The notes: generated by a model from the letters alone, not told the origin. Shown: positions 46,432-55,599, numbered from the stretch's first letter. The stretch: DNA of 64,000 nt from Halopseudomonas laoshanensis (GCF_008365385.1 NZ_QOVF01000001.1:1054001-1118000); one strand, 5' to 3'. Made by a program: numbers and translations.

Positions 46432-47454
46432 TTGCTCACCCTGTTGTTTCTGACCAGCCTGGCGATTCTCCTGAGCAGCCTCTGGGCTGTACTGGCGCTC
46501 TGGTTTCAGGCGCCAGGGAGCACAGTGGCGCGGCAGGGGCTGATGATCGGTTGGAGCGTTGCGGTCGTGGCGTTGCTGATACTGCTATGGCAGGGCTGGA
46601 TATGGCAAAGCCTGGTGATTTATGTGGTGATGTTCGTGTTGCTGCGCAGGTGGTGGGCCAGCCTCAAGCCCTCGAATGACCGCGATTGGGCCGACGATCT
46701 GGCGCGCACCACGCATGGCACCATTCAGGGTGATCTGGTCACGCTACACAATGTACGCAACTTCAATTGGCGAACCGAAGACGATTACGACATTTGCTGG
46801 GAAACCCGCGAGTACGATCTGAGCCGCCTGCATTCCGTGGATATGACGACCTCCTACTGGGGCTTGCCGGCGATTGCCCACGTGCTGCTGTCCTTCGGAT
46901 TCGACAATGGTGACTTCGTCGTGTTTTCCGTTGAGATACGCAAGGAACGCAAGGAGCTGTTTTCGGAAATTGGCGGTTTTTTCAAAAAGTTCGAGCTGAG
47001 TATCGTCGCTACCGACGAGCGCGATGCCCTGCGGGTACGTACCAATGTGCGCGGTGAAGATGCCTACCTCTATCATACGCGGCTGACTGACGTGACCGCC
47101 CGGCAGCTGTTCGTCTCCTTTGTGGAGGAGGCCAACAAGCTTGCCACTACGCCGCGTTTTTATCACAGCATCACTGCCAATTGCACCACGCTGGTTTTCA
47201 ATATGCTGCGGCGCATCATCGGTGGGTTGCCACTCGATGTGCGGCTGCTGCTCTCAGGCTATTTGCCGGCCTACGTACAAAAACATCGGGGTTTGCAGCT
47301 GGATTACAGCTTGAAGACGCTCAAGCAGCGCGGGCGCATCACCCAGAGCGCGATCGCGGCTGACCAGGCCGAAGACTTTTCATGGCGTATCCGCCAGGGC
47401 ATCCCCGGGTGGGAGCCGGAAACTTTGCCCAGTGGGCAGGCTCCAATCAAATAA
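46432..47454 (+). CDS. DUF4105 membrane protein
   Basis: A 340-residue protein with two N-terminal membrane helices (LLTLLFLTSLAILLSSLWAV and the SVAVVALLILLWQGWIW region) and a DUF4105 domain: DVTARQLFVSFVEEANKL, the TTSYWGLPAIAHVLLSFGFD region, FVVFSVEIRKERKE and RFYHSITANCTTLVFNML. The NCTT cysteine is typical for the family. I chose the TTG at 46432 because GAGGT lies seven bases before it; another TTG at 46414 has no such site. Function is unknown. It is followed by a small secreted protein gene 38 bases on. Confidence 0.78.
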   Translation: MLTLLFLTSLAILLSSLWAVLALWFQAPGSTVARQGLMIGWSVAVVALLILLWQGWIWQSLVIYVVMFVLLRRWWASLKPSNDRDWADDLARTTHGTIQGDLVTLHNVRNFNWRTEDDYDICWETREYDLSRLHSVDMTTSYWGLPAIAHVLLSFGFDNGDFVVFSVEIRKERKELFSEIGGFFKKFELSIVATDERDALRVRTNVRGEDAYLYHTRLTDVTARQLFVSFVEEANKLATTPRFYHSITANCTTLVFNMLRRIIGGLPLDVRLLLSGYLPAYVQKHRGLQLDYSLKTLKQRGRITQSAIAADQAEDFSWRIRQGIPGWEPETLPSGQAPIK

Positions 47455-47492
47455 CTGCACTGAACAGCAACCTGAATAGAGAGCTACTGCCC

Positions 47493-47870
47493 ATGTCTAA
47501 AATGTCACTCTGGCTGCTGGCGGGCTTTATGCTGCTGCCTGTCAATGGCAGTGCCCAGGAGGCGCCCCAGGTGTCTGATGATCCCATGCAGATCGTTGGC
47601 GATCCTGAGCTTGAAGCGGGTGAACGAATCAGGCGCGCCATTGCACTACTCAATGGCATGGCCGACAGCCGTGAAAACGGTGGCGCTCAGGAGGATGCAG
47701 ATCAGTTGCGTAGCGCGGCTTATATTCTCGGCCAGGCGCCAGACAATGGTGAAGCTTCAGAGCTGGCCGCGCAGGCGGTGATGGCGGCCGAACAGGGGGC
47801 GCTGGAAGAGGCACTGATATTGGCGGAAAGTGCCGCTGCGCTGTCTCCCTCCTGGGCCCCACCCAACTAG
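47493..47870 (+). CDS. small exported hypothetical protein
   Basis: A 125-residue protein with a signal peptide (MSKMSLWLLAGFMLLPVNGS, cleavage after GSA). The mature part is helical and acidic, with two hairpin-like repeats (ELEAGERIRRAIALLNGMAD, SELAAQAVMAAEQGALEEAL), and reminiscent of TPR-like helices but too short to call. ATG 47493 is preceded by GAGAG; longer in-frame starts lack a signal peptide. It lies 38 bases after the DUF4105 gene, so co-transcription is likely. Confidence 0.65.
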   Translation: MSKMSLWLLAGFMLLPVNGSAQEAPQVSDDPMQIVGDPELEAGERIRRAIALLNGMADSRENGGAQEDADQLRSAAYILGQAPDNGEASELAAQAVMAAEQGALEEALILAESAAALSPSWAPPN

Positions 47871-47895
47871 GATTTCTCAGTTACCCGCGGCTCGC

Positions 47896-48957
47896 TCAGT
47901 CGTGCAGGCGCTTGACGGAATCACTCATGAGGATGCCGGCCCAGCGCGTCTCGGGTGAGGAGTCCAGTGCCAGCTTGGCGATCATCGTCAATGGCACGGC
48001 CAACAACATGCCTATTGGTCCGAACACGTAACCCCAGATCAGCAGCGACACCAGTACGATGAGCGGAGAAATTCCCAGACTGGTACCCATCAAGCGCGGC
48101 TCGATAATACTGCCAATGGCGGTGTTGACGGCGACATACAGGGCGAGCACCAGCAGGCCCTCGACAATGCCCATGCCCATAAAGGCGATGATCACCGCTG
48201 GGATAGCCGCGATGATTGAGCCGATGGTCGGGATGAAGTTCAGTAGCCCGGCGACAATCCCCCAGAGCACCGCAAAGTCCACGCCCATAAAGGCCAGACC
48301 ACCCCCGATGATGACCCCGGTGGCGGTGCTGGCGGCGGTTTTTATCAACAGATAACGGTACACCGAGCGCAGAAAGCGACGTGCCCTGACCCGGGCTCGC
48401 CGGCGGCTGGGGAAGGCCGCGTTGAGTTTGTCCGACAGGTAGCGCTCTTCGAGCAACAGGAACATGAACGCCAGCAGCACCAGCAGCGTGCTGGCAGTAA
48501 ATTGCCCAAGTCCGCCGGCGACGCCCCGCGCTATTCCGGTAATGGTCGCGGTCGCAGGTAAGGGCAGGGTGCTGGGTAACAATTCCCGGGGCAGGCCACG
48601 CGCGGCAAGCATCTCGCGCAGCTCAATCAGCCAGCCGTTGAACCGGGCCTGGTACAGGGGCGCCTGGGAGGCCATGCTTTCGGCTGCGTCCTTCAGGGCC
48701 AGAAACAGCAGGAAGAAGGTCAAACCTACGACCGAGAACAACACGAGTACTGCCACCGGTCCTGGCAACTTGTGCCGTTGCATCCAATTTAACGGCGGCG
48801 CACAAATAATTGCCAGAAAGGCGGCAAGCAAAAAGGGTGTGACGATATGCCCGATCGCCTTGAGCCCGCCCAGTACAATAACCAAAGCGGCGGCACCAAG
48901 GAGCCATTGGACGCCGGAGGAAACGCCTTTAAGGGGAGCAGGGGTCAAGGAATGCAT
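47896..48957 (-). CDS. AI-2E-family transporter (PerM/TqsA type)
   Basis: A 353-residue inner-membrane protein of the AI-2E exporter superfamily, which includes TqsA and PerM. Eight membrane helices are visible in the usual grouping: two at the N-terminus (QWLLGAAALVIVLGGLKAI, PFLLAAFLAIICAPPLNWM), one at VAVLVLFSVVGLTFFLLFL, and five in the C-terminal half from about residue 160 (STLLVLLAFMFLLLEERY, DFAVLWGIVAGLLNFIPTIG). The NFIPTIGS segment is family-typical. The substrate cannot be told from sequence. Single gene, convergent with the small exported protein gene. Confidence 0.87.
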   Translation of the reverse strand: MHSLTPAPLKGVSSGVQWLLGAAALVIVLGGLKAIGHIVTPFLLAAFLAIICAPPLNWMQRHKLPGPVAVLVLFSVVGLTFFLLFLALKDAAESMASQAPLYQARFNGWLIELREMLAARGLPRELLPSTLPLPATATITGIARGVAGGLGQFTASTLLVLLAFMFLLLEERYLSDKLNAAFPSRRRARVRARRFLRSVYRYLLIKTAASTATGVIIGGGLAFMGVDFAVLWGIVAGLLNFIPTIGSIIAAIPAVIIAFMGMGIVEGLLVLALYVAVNTAIGSIIEPRLMGTSLGISPLIVLVSLLIWGYVFGPIGMLLAVPLTMIAKLALDSSPETRWAGILMSDSVKRLHD

Positions 48958-48984
48958 GGGTGGCCTGTAGACAAGGTAACGTGC

Positions 48985-49008
48985 GCTACCGGCACAAGGG
49001 CCGGTAGC
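48985..49008 (-). repeat. inverted repeat between acyl-CoA synthetase and AI-2E genes
   Basis: GCTACCGGC (48985-48993) and GCCGGTAGC (49000-49008) pair perfectly over nine bases with a six-base loop. It lies 63 bases after the stop of the acyl-CoA synthetase gene on the minus strand, without a T-run; a transcription attenuator or mRNA-end structure is likely. Confidence 0.5.
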
Positions 49009-49071
49009 AATGCGTCATCATAATGGGTATCGGCGCCGGACTGTAGCGCCTGGAAGGGAAATTAAGCGCTT

Positions 49072-50727
49072 TTAACTATCCGCCCATTCCTGTTCCTGTA
49101 GCGTGCGCCAGAGAATCTTGCCGGTAGGCGACTTGGGCAAGGCGTCGGTGAAGGTTACCTGCTTGGGGCACTTGTAGGCCGACATGTTGGCCTGACACCA
49201 ATTGATGATTTCTTCCTCGGTGGCCTGCTGCCCTGCGGCCAGCACAATAACCGCCTTGGTGGTCTCACCACGCCGGGTGTCCGGGGCTGAAATCACGCAG
49301 ACTTCCTGTACCGCCGGGTGGCCGTAGAGCAGGGATTCAACTTCCGCCGGCCAGACCTTGAAGCCGGCAGCGTTGATCATGCGTTTGACCCGGTCAACCA
49401 GAAAGAAATAGCCCTCTTCGTCGTAGTAGCCCAGATCGCCGGTGCGGAAAAAGCGCTTGCCCTGCAGCTCGACAAAAGCTTCTTCGGTGGCCTCGGGGCG
49501 CTTCCAGTAACCCTGGAACAGTTGCTCGCCCTGAACCACGATCTCGCCGGTAACATCCGGGCCGACTTCTTCCAGCGTATCGAGATTGATCACGCGCGAA
49601 TCCACGCCGATGATCGGGATGCCCAGGCACTGCGGTTTGGGCGCATGGTATGGGTTCATATGGGTGGCGCTGATGGTTTCCGACAGGCCGTAACCTTCGG
49701 CATATTCCAGCCCGGTTTTGAGCCTGAGCTTCTCTGCAACCGCCAGGGGCATGGCTGCACCGCCGCCGCCGATGGCTTTGAGGCTAGTGATGTTGTATTG
49801 ATCGATATCCGGATCCGAGAGCAGGTCCACGACCATGGTAGAAATATTACGCCAGCTGGTGATGCCGTGGTTCTCGATCAGCTGCGCCGCGACCTTGCGA
49901 TCCCAGCGGGTCATGACCACCTGAGTGCCACCGATAAAGATCGAGCTGTTCATGCACACCTGCATGCCGGTGACGTGGAACATCGGCACGGAGACCAATT
50001 GCACACTGTTGTGCTGAGCGTTACCCCAGACCGAGCAATAAACCGTGGTCGCCATCACACTGTGATGTGTATGCACGCAGCCTTTAGGGTTGCCGGTGGT
50101 GCCGGAGCTGTAAGGAATTACACAAAGATCATCCGGGCCGGCGGTCAAGGGGCCGGGGGCATGATTGGCAGCCAGCGCCTGTTGCCAGTCGGTCACTCCC
50201 GGTAGCGCGGGTATGGACGGGGGCAGCTTGACTGCGTCGGGCAAATCAATGCTGGTTGGCTCACGGACATATTCGCTGTAGGCGCTGGTAATCACTTCAC
50301 GCAGGCCACGCTGGCCGACAAGCGGGGCAATATTGTCCAGCAGCTCAAGACCACAGAGCGCGACCTCAGACTCGGTATCTTCCAGAAGGTATTCCAGCTC
50401 GGCTTTGCGGTTCATCGGGTTGACCGGGATGACCACGGCGTTGGCGCGCAGGATGGCGTAAAAGCCGATGACAAACTGCGGGCTGTTCTGCATATACAGC
50501 AACACCCGATCACCGGCCTTGACGCCTGCCTGCTGGAGGTAGCCTGCCAGGGCCTGCGCCTGCTGGTCTAACTCTCTATAGGTCAGGGTAGAGCCGTAAT
50601 AGATGATCGCAGGGTGATCCGGGTAACGCAGCGCCGATACGGTGAGGTTACTGTAGAGGGAGGTTTGCGGCAGTTCCAGATCATGCGGAACGGAAACGGG
50701 CCATACGGCGTAATGGCGGTCGAACAT
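49072..50727 (-). CDS. AMP-dependent acyl-CoA synthetase (long-chain-fatty-acid-CoA ligase-like)
   Basis: ANL-superfamily enzyme that adenylates a carboxylic acid and transfers it to CoA, 551 residues. The ATP-binding loop is VIPYSSGTTGNPKGCVHTHH, then AEGYGLSETISATHMNPYH, the hinge RTGDLGYYDEEGYFFLVDR, INAAGFKVWPAEVE and the catalytic lysine in PKSPTGKILWRTL. The motif set and length suit a medium- or long-chain fatty acyl-CoA synthetase; aromatic acids cannot be ruled out. No operon partner on either side. The promoter must lie upstream of 50727 in the 137-base gap to the divergent small gene. Confidence 0.9.
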   Translation of the reverse strand: MFDRHYAVWPVSVPHDLELPQTSLYSNLTVSALRYPDHPAIIYYGSTLTYRELDQQAQALAGYLQQAGVKAGDRVLLYMQNSPQFVIGFYAILRANAVVIPVNPMNRKAELEYLLEDTESEVALCGLELLDNIAPLVGQRGLREVITSAYSEYVREPTSIDLPDAVKLPPSIPALPGVTDWQQALAANHAPGPLTAGPDDLCVIPYSSGTTGNPKGCVHTHHSVMATTVYCSVWGNAQHNSVQLVSVPMFHVTGMQVCMNSSIFIGGTQVVMTRWDRKVAAQLIENHGITSWRNISTMVVDLLSDPDIDQYNITSLKAIGGGGAAMPLAVAEKLRLKTGLEYAEGYGLSETISATHMNPYHAPKPQCLGIPIIGVDSRVINLDTLEEVGPDVTGEIVVQGEQLFQGYWKRPEATEEAFVELQGKRFFRTGDLGYYDEEGYFFLVDRVKRMINAAGFKVWPAEVESLLYGHPAVQEVCVISAPDTRRGETTKAVIVLAAGQQATEEEIINWCQANMSAYKCPKQVTFTDALPKSPTGKILWRTLQEQEWADS

Positions 50728-50864
50728 GGAGTGAGGTTCCTCTCTTGTTGTGGCTGCAGCCGCTCTCGGGCTCTGCTGAATATGCGCTGAAAAAAGATTC
50801 TGTGAAAGATTTCTGGCTGACGCGGATCAATCCTTGCGCAGCCAATCAGCGTTATACTTGATTC

Positions 50865-51209
50865 ATGACTCGCCGACTGTCGCTACCATTACTCTTTCTG
50901 TTGTTAATTGTTACTCCGATCCTGCCCGGATGGATGGCGGTTGCCCACGAAGCTGCTCAACCACTACCCGTGCAGGGTGAGCATCCTGCCGATCATCTGG
51001 CACACACTAACCCCCAGTCAGCCCTCCAGTCGCACGGCGAATGCGCGATGCAGATGGACGGCGCCTGTGTGCAGTTATGCGCGTTCAGTGCGGTGCTGAG
51101 CAATCTCGCGCTACCGGCCCTGACGGGCGCACGCGGTTATAATGCCGGCGCTGTTCCGGCGCCCGATACTCCCTACCTGGCACCCCCTTTCCAGCCGCCG
51201 AAGGCCTGA
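50865..51209 (+). CDS. small exported hypothetical protein with Cys/His motif
   Basis: A 114-residue protein with a signal peptide (RLSLPLLFLLLIVTPILPGW), then a His-rich stretch (HEAAQPLPVQGEHPADHLAH) and a Cys cluster HGECAMQMDGACVQLC. The Pro-rich tail ends in PPFQPPKA. The His/Cys/Met content hints at metal binding, as in small copper-resistance-associated proteins, but I do not recognise a named family. It precedes the DUF305 gene by 52 bases, so they may be one unit. Confidence 0.65.
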   Translation: MTRRLSLPLLFLLLIVTPILPGWMAVAHEAAQPLPVQGEHPADHLAHTNPQSALQSHGECAMQMDGACVQLCAFSAVLSNLALPALTGARGYNAGAVPAPDTPYLAPPFQPPKA

Positions 51210-51261
51210 TGTCTCATCCGATTTAATGTGATGTAATTAATCAGATAGCTGGAGCAAGCCC

Positions 51262-51933
51262 ATGAATATAAAGATGGTTTATATGCTGACAATATTGTTG
51301 CCTGGGATGGTTGCTGGCCAAATGGTAAGCGCTGATACCTCGCGTGAGCACGCCGACCACGGTGCACACTCGGAGCAAATCAATCCAAACCCCTTTGCCG
51401 CGGCAAATGCCGATATGATGCTGGCGATGCATAACCTGGTGCCCACGGGTGACGTCGATTACGACTTTATGCGCGGCATGATTCCGCATCATCAGGGCGC
51501 CATCGATATGGCCAAGGCGATGCTGGAGCAGGGCGGCGATGAGCAGATGCTTGCACTCGCACGGCAAATTCTCGACGCTCAGGAAGCCGAGATCACGCAG
51601 ATGCAGACCTGGTTGAAAGAGCATGGAGAACCTCGCCCCGGCGAGCAGGCACAGGACATTATTGCCGCCTGGCAGCGCATTGATCAGCGGATGATGGCGG
51701 AGATGCAGCTGACCACATCCGGCAGTACCGCAGGCGATTTCGCCCAGGGCATGATCCCGCATCATGTGGCCGCAGTGGATATGGCCTATGTGCTTCTCGC
51801 TCACAGCAACCACCCCGGTTTGCGGTCCATGGCCAAGGCGGTGATTCGCGAACAGGAGCGGGAAATCAGAGAGCTCAAAGCCTGGGAGGACAGGGCCGGC
51901 CACCCGCCGCTAGACGCGCATTCAGAGCACTAA
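51262..51933 (+). CDS. DUF305 exported protein
   Basis: A 223-residue periplasmic protein with two DUF305 (ferritin-like, four-helix-type) units. Each carries the signature: DYDFMRGMIPHHQGAIDMAK in the first and DFAQGMIPHHVAAVDMAYVL in the second, with the HH pair of the family. Helices rich in Glu and Met follow each motif. The signal peptide is short (MVYMLTILLPGMVAGQMVSA). DUF305 genes are often next to copper-handling genes; the exported His/Cys gene just upstream fits this. The start has GGAG ten bases upstream. Metal link is inference. Confidence 0.85.
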   Translation: MNIKMVYMLTILLPGMVAGQMVSADTSREHADHGAHSEQINPNPFAAANADMMLAMHNLVPTGDVDYDFMRGMIPHHQGAIDMAKAMLEQGGDEQMLALARQILDAQEAEITQMQTWLKEHGEPRPGEQAQDIIAAWQRIDQRMMAEMQLTTSGSTAGDFAQGMIPHHVAAVDMAYVLLAHSNHPGLRSMAKAVIREQEREIRELKAWEDRAGHPPLDAHSEH

Positions 51934-52032
51934 CTCACATCACCAGGACAACGGCCCCGGTACTGCTGGACAAGGGTATTGCCGGGGCTTAGTTTTGACC
52001 TGCCGCTTCCCTCAACCTGGAGAATCAGAAAC

Positions 52033-52476
52033 ATGGATCCTTTTATGCGCGCGACCATCGATGAGGCCCGTGCGGGCTTGGCCGAGGGCGGAATACCGAT
52101 CGGCTCGGTGCTGGTTCACAACGGCAAGATCATCGGCCATGGGCATAACCGCCGGGTTCAGCATGGCAGTGCCATTTTGCATGGCGAAATGGATGCGCTG
52201 GAGAACGCCGGGCGGTTGCCGGCCTCGGTTTATAGCGAATCGGTGCTCTATACCACCCTGTCGCCCTGCGCGATGTGCAGTGGCGCTATTCTGCTGTATG
52301 GCATTCCCAAGGTGGTTATTGGCGAGAACCAAACTTTTATGGGTGAAGAACAGCTGCTGCGTGAGCGCGGCGTGGTTGTCGAGGTAAAGCAGGACGCCGA
52401 ATGCATAGCACTGATGCGCGAGTTTATTCAGGCGAGCCCGGAACTCTGGAATGAGGACATAGGCGAGGAGGGATAG
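52033..52476 (+). CDS. cytosine/nucleoside deaminase of the yeast Fcy1 type
   Basis: Zinc-dependent deaminase of the CDA superfamily, 147 residues. The zinc site is the HGEMDALEN motif (catalytic Glu) and PCAMCSGAIL (two Cys ligands). The surrounding sequence is unusually close in pattern to the fungal cytosine deaminase Fcy1: GGIPIGSVLVHNGKIIGHGH, LYTTLSPCAMCSG, LLYGIPKVVIGENQTF and a C-terminus ending in ELWNEDIGEE. This suggests cytosine to uracil deamination, a pyrimidine salvage step, rather than tRNA or dCMP deamination. ATG 52033 is preceded by GGAGA. It lies 69 bases before the TRAP operon; a link is not proven. Confidence 0.82.
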   Translation: MDPFMRATIDEARAGLAEGGIPIGSVLVHNGKIIGHGHNRRVQHGSAILHGEMDALENAGRLPASVYSESVLYTTLSPCAMCSGAILLYGIPKVVIGENQTFMGEEQLLRERGVVVEVKQDAECIALMREFIQASPELWNEDIGEEG

Positions 52477-52544
52477 GTATTTATTAGCGTTAACTGAAAG
52501 CTCGTCTATATTTTTGTAATACGTTCTTTACGACGAGTTGCTTC

Positions 52545-53054
52545 ATGCCCAGGACGATTCGGATGTTCGTGCAAGCAGTGGATGCTATGAACCGGTTTAT
52601 TGGCCGGTGCGCGATGTATCTTATTTTCGTCATGATGGCCGTGTTGTTGTACTCCTCGATCAGCAAAACCTTCTTCAATCCCTCGATCTGGACCCTGGAA
52701 GTCGCGCAATTTTTGATGGTCGCCTACTTCCTGCTGGGCGGCGCCTATTCAATGCAGCTGGATGGCCATGTGCGCATGGACCTGCTGTACAGCAAATGGT
52801 CACCCCGGACCAAAGGCGCGGTGGATGCGGTCACCGTGCTGCTGCTGATCTTCTACCTGTTCTGGCTGCTGTATGGCGGCATTTCTTCCACCCAGTATGC
52901 GTTGCAATACAACGAAACCAGCTATTCAGCCTGGTCGCCACGCATGGCGCCGATCAAGATCATCATGTGCATTGGTGTCGCGATGATGATCCTGCAGGCG
53001 CTGGCCACGCTGTGTCGCGATATTGCCGAGGCGCGGGGGGCTCCGCTGGAATGA
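52545..53054 (+). CDS. TRAP transporter small permease (DctQ)
   Basis: Small membrane subunit of a tripartite ATP-independent periplasmic transporter, 169 residues with four membrane helices (for example AMYLIFVMMAVLLYSSIS, FLMVAYFLLGGAYSMQL, VTVLLLIFYLFWLLYGG and IIMCIGVAMMILQALATL). The conserved loop LDGHVRMDLLYSKW between helices 2 and 3 is typical of DctQ. First gene of the Q-M-P transporter, coupled to dctM by ATGA overlap at 53051. An AT-rich stretch just upstream is a plausible promoter. Confidence 0.88.
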   Translation: MPRTIRMFVQAVDAMNRFIGRCAMYLIFVMMAVLLYSSISKTFFNPSIWTLEVAQFLMVAYFLLGGAYSMQLDGHVRMDLLYSKWSPRTKGAVDAVTVLLLIFYLFWLLYGGISSTQYALQYNETSYSAWSPRMAPIKIIMCIGVAMMILQALATLCRDIAEARGAPLE

Positions 53055-54376
53055 GCTACAACGTCATAGCGCTGTTGATGTTCTCCAGCATGATGCTGCT
53101 GTTGTTGACCGGTAAGCGGGTATTCGGCGCTATCGGTTTTGTCGCAGTGGCCGCGGCCTTGTTGCTGTGGGGCGATGGTGGCTCGGAAATCGCCTTCAGT
53201 GCGGCTATGAAGTTGATGAAATGGTACCCGCTGCTGACGCTACCGTTGTTCGTTTATATGGGCTACATGCTCTCCGAATCAGGGTTGGCCGAGGACCTGT
53301 ATCGCATGTTTCATGTGTGGATGGGTCCGGTTCACGGCGGCCTGGCGATCGGCACCATCGGTTTGATGGTGGCTATCTCGGCGATGAACGGCTTGAGCGT
53401 GGCAGGCATGGCGATTGGCGCCAGTATTGCGTTACCCGAGCTCCTGCGCCGCGGCTACGACAAGATCATGGTCACCGGGGTGATCCAGGCCGGCAGCTCG
53501 CTGGGGATTCTGATTCCACCCAGTGTGGTGCTGGTGCTCTACGGCATGATTGCCCGCCAGCCGGTCGGCCAGTTGTGGTTGGCGGGGGTGTTTCCCGGGC
53601 TGATGATGGCCGGCCTGTTTGTACTGTATATCGCCATTCGCTGCCGCCTGCAGCCGCAGCTGGGGCCGGCGCTGCCGGAAGAAGAGCGGCGGCAGATTAC
53701 CCGCGCAGACAAGTTCAAGTTGCTGCAGGCGGGCATCATTCCGGTGTTCATCTTTTTCTCCATGACCGGGCTGTTTCTGCTCGGCTACACAAGTCTGGTC
53801 GAGAGCTCTGCTGTGGGTGCTGCCGCGGCCACTTTGGCGGCTTTGCTGAAAGGTCGGCTGACGCGCAAGGTTATGGAAGAGACACTGCGCAAAACGCTGG
53901 CGATCAGTTGCATGTTTATGTGGATCATCCTGGCGGCGCTGTGTTTTGGCGCCGTGTTCGACGGTCTGGGCGCGGTGCGCGCAATCGAGTCGCTGTTTCT
54001 CGACAATCTGGGTTTAGGCCCCTGGCAGGTGCTGATATTGATGCAGCTGTCCTTCATCGTCATGGGCATGTTCCTGGACGATACGGCGATGTTGGTGATT
54101 GTCGCGCCGCTGTATATCCCGTTGGTGGGCGCGCTGGGTTTCGACCTGATCTGGTACGGCGTGCTTTATACCATCACCTGTCAGATCGCCTATATGACAC
54201 CACCTTTTGGTTACAACCTGTTCCTGATGCGGGCCATGGCGCCGCCAGAGGTGACGCTGCGTGACATATACGTATCGGTTACGCCCTTCGTGCTGATCAT
54301 GGTCCTGGCCTTGATCCTGGTGATGATATTCCCGCAGATTGCGCTGTGGTTGCCGGAGCTGCACTACGCCCAGTAG
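53051..54376 (+). CDS. TRAP transporter large permease (DctM)
   Basis: Ion-coupled permease subunit, 441 residues, about twelve membrane helices. Motifs: MAIGASIALPELLRRGYDKI, the reentrant-loop stretch IQAGSSLGILIPPSVVLVLY and QLSFIVMGMFLDDTAMLVIV. It takes up the substrate delivered by the DctP receptor. I used ATG 53051 (ATGAGC), overlapping the dctQ stop, and not the longer frame that begins within dctQ. The substrate must be judged from the downstream genes. Confidence 0.9.
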   Translation: MSYNVIALLMFSSMMLLLLTGKRVFGAIGFVAVAAALLLWGDGGSEIAFSAAMKLMKWYPLLTLPLFVYMGYMLSESGLAEDLYRMFHVWMGPVHGGLAIGTIGLMVAISAMNGLSVAGMAIGASIALPELLRRGYDKIMVTGVIQAGSSLGILIPPSVVLVLYGMIARQPVGQLWLAGVFPGLMMAGLFVLYIAIRCRLQPQLGPALPEEERRQITRADKFKLLQAGIIPVFIFFSMTGLFLLGYTSLVESSAVGAAAATLAALLKGRLTRKVMEETLRKTLAISCMFMWIILAALCFGAVFDGLGAVRAIESLFLDNLGLGPWQVLILMQLSFIVMGMFLDDTAMLVIVAPLYIPLVGALGFDLIWYGVLYTITCQIAYMTPPFGYNLFLMRAMAPPEVTLRDIYVSVTPFVLIMVLALILVMIFPQIALWLPELHYAQ

Positions 54377-54505
54377 CCAGGTTTATCGAACTAAGAGCTG
54401 GCTCCGCTTGAGTCGGCTTCAAGGAACACTGCTCCGACCATGCTGGCCGTTGCAGGGTAATGCGGTTGTTGGAATACAAAATCGACATTAAAGGGAGTGA
54501 CCAGC

Positions 54506-55555
54506 ATGAGTTCAAGACGCAACTTTCTAAAGAACGCGGCTATCGGAGCGGTAGGCGCCTCAACGCTGGGCAGTGCACATATCTACGCCCAGGAAAGCAA
54601 AAAGATCACCTGGCGGCTGCAGACTTATGCCGGTCCGGCGTTGGCCGAGCACGTGATCAAACCGTCAATTGACGCCTTCAACAAGGCCGCCAATGGCGAA
54701 ATGGAAATCGAACTGTATTTTGCCGATCAGCTAGTGCCCACCGGCGAGCTGTTCCGAGCGATGCAGCGTGGCACTATCGATGCGGTGCAGAGCGATGATG
54801 ATTCGATTGCCGCGCCGGTGGATGTGTCGGTATTTGGCGGCTATTTTCCTTTCGCTTCGCGTTACAGCCTGGATATTCCGGTGCTGTTCGAGAAGTATGG
54901 CCTGAAGGAAATCTGGGAAGAGGCTTATGGTGAAGTGGAAGGTGTGACCTGGTTGGGCGCCGGGGCCTGGGACCCGTGCAACTTCGCCACGGTGAAGCCA
55001 ATCAACTCGCTGGAGGATCTCAAGGGCAAGCGCATCTTTACCTTCCCGACGGCAGGCAAATTTCTCTCGCGTTTCGGCGTGGTGCCGGTGACTTTGCCAT
55101 GGGAAGACGTGGAAGTGGCGATGCAAACCGGTGAGCTCGACGGGATCGCCTGGTCCGGCATTACCGAGGACTACACCGTAGGCTGGGCGAATGTGACCAA
55201 CTACTTCCTGACCAATAATATCTCCGGCGCCTGGTGTGGCTCCTACTTCGCCAACGAAGAAAAATGGAACGAGGTGCCGGAGCATCTGAAAACCCTGTTC
55301 CGCCTGTGCATGGACAGCTCGAACTATTACCGGCAGCACTGGTATTGGGGCGGCGAAGCTGATCTGCGGGTGAACGGCAGCAAGTTGCAGCTGACCACAA
55401 TACCCGATGCCGAATGGGCTACAGTTGAACAGGAGGCCATGAAGTTCTGGGACGAAATCGCCAAGACCAGCCCCCGCTGCGCCAAGGTGGTAGAGATTTT
55501 CAAGCAGTACAACGCGCTGATGGCCAAAGCGGGCACGCCTTACCGCTGTGCTTGA
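54506..55555 (+). CDS. TRAP transporter substrate-binding protein (DctP), Tat-exported
   Basis: Periplasmic receptor, 349 residues. The N-terminus MSSRRNFLKNAAIGAVGAST is a twin-arginine signal, so export is probably by Tat. The domain reads ADQLVPTGELFRAMQRGTID early, VKPINSLEDLKGKRIFTFPT in the middle with the conserved Arg that usually holds a carboxylate, and AMQTGELDGIAW later. Tat-exported DctP proteins often bind organic acids, but some bind other ligands. GGGAGT precedes the ATG. It is 129 bases downstream of dctM and begins the second part of the operon. Confidence 0.88.
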   Translation: MSSRRNFLKNAAIGAVGASTLGSAHIYAQESKKITWRLQTYAGPALAEHVIKPSIDAFNKAANGEMEIELYFADQLVPTGELFRAMQRGTIDAVQSDDDSIAAPVDVSVFGGYFPFASRYSLDIPVLFEKYGLKEIWEEAYGEVEGVTWLGAGAWDPCNFATVKPINSLEDLKGKRIFTFPTAGKFLSRFGVVPVTLPWEDVEVAMQTGELDGIAWSGITEDYTVGWANVTNYFLTNNISGAWCGSYFANEEKWNEVPEHLKTLFRLCMDSSNYYRQHWYWGGEADLRVNGSKLQLTTIPDAEWATVEQEAMKFWDEIAKTSPRCAKVVEIFKQYNALMAKAGTPYRCA

Positions 55556-55573
55556 GTGGTTTGCTTTGGGATG

Positions 55574-55599
55574 TGGGAGCGTCCACCGGCGCTCCCACA
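55574..55599 (+). repeat. REP-like hairpin between dctP and the GS-like gene
   Basis: GTGGGAGCG (55574-55582) and CGCTCCCAC (55591-55599) form a nine-pair stem with an eight-base loop. Such hairpins are typical Pseudomonas intergenic palindromes. It may stop decay of the transporter mRNA and so raise transporter over enzyme levels; no T-run. Confidence 0.55.
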
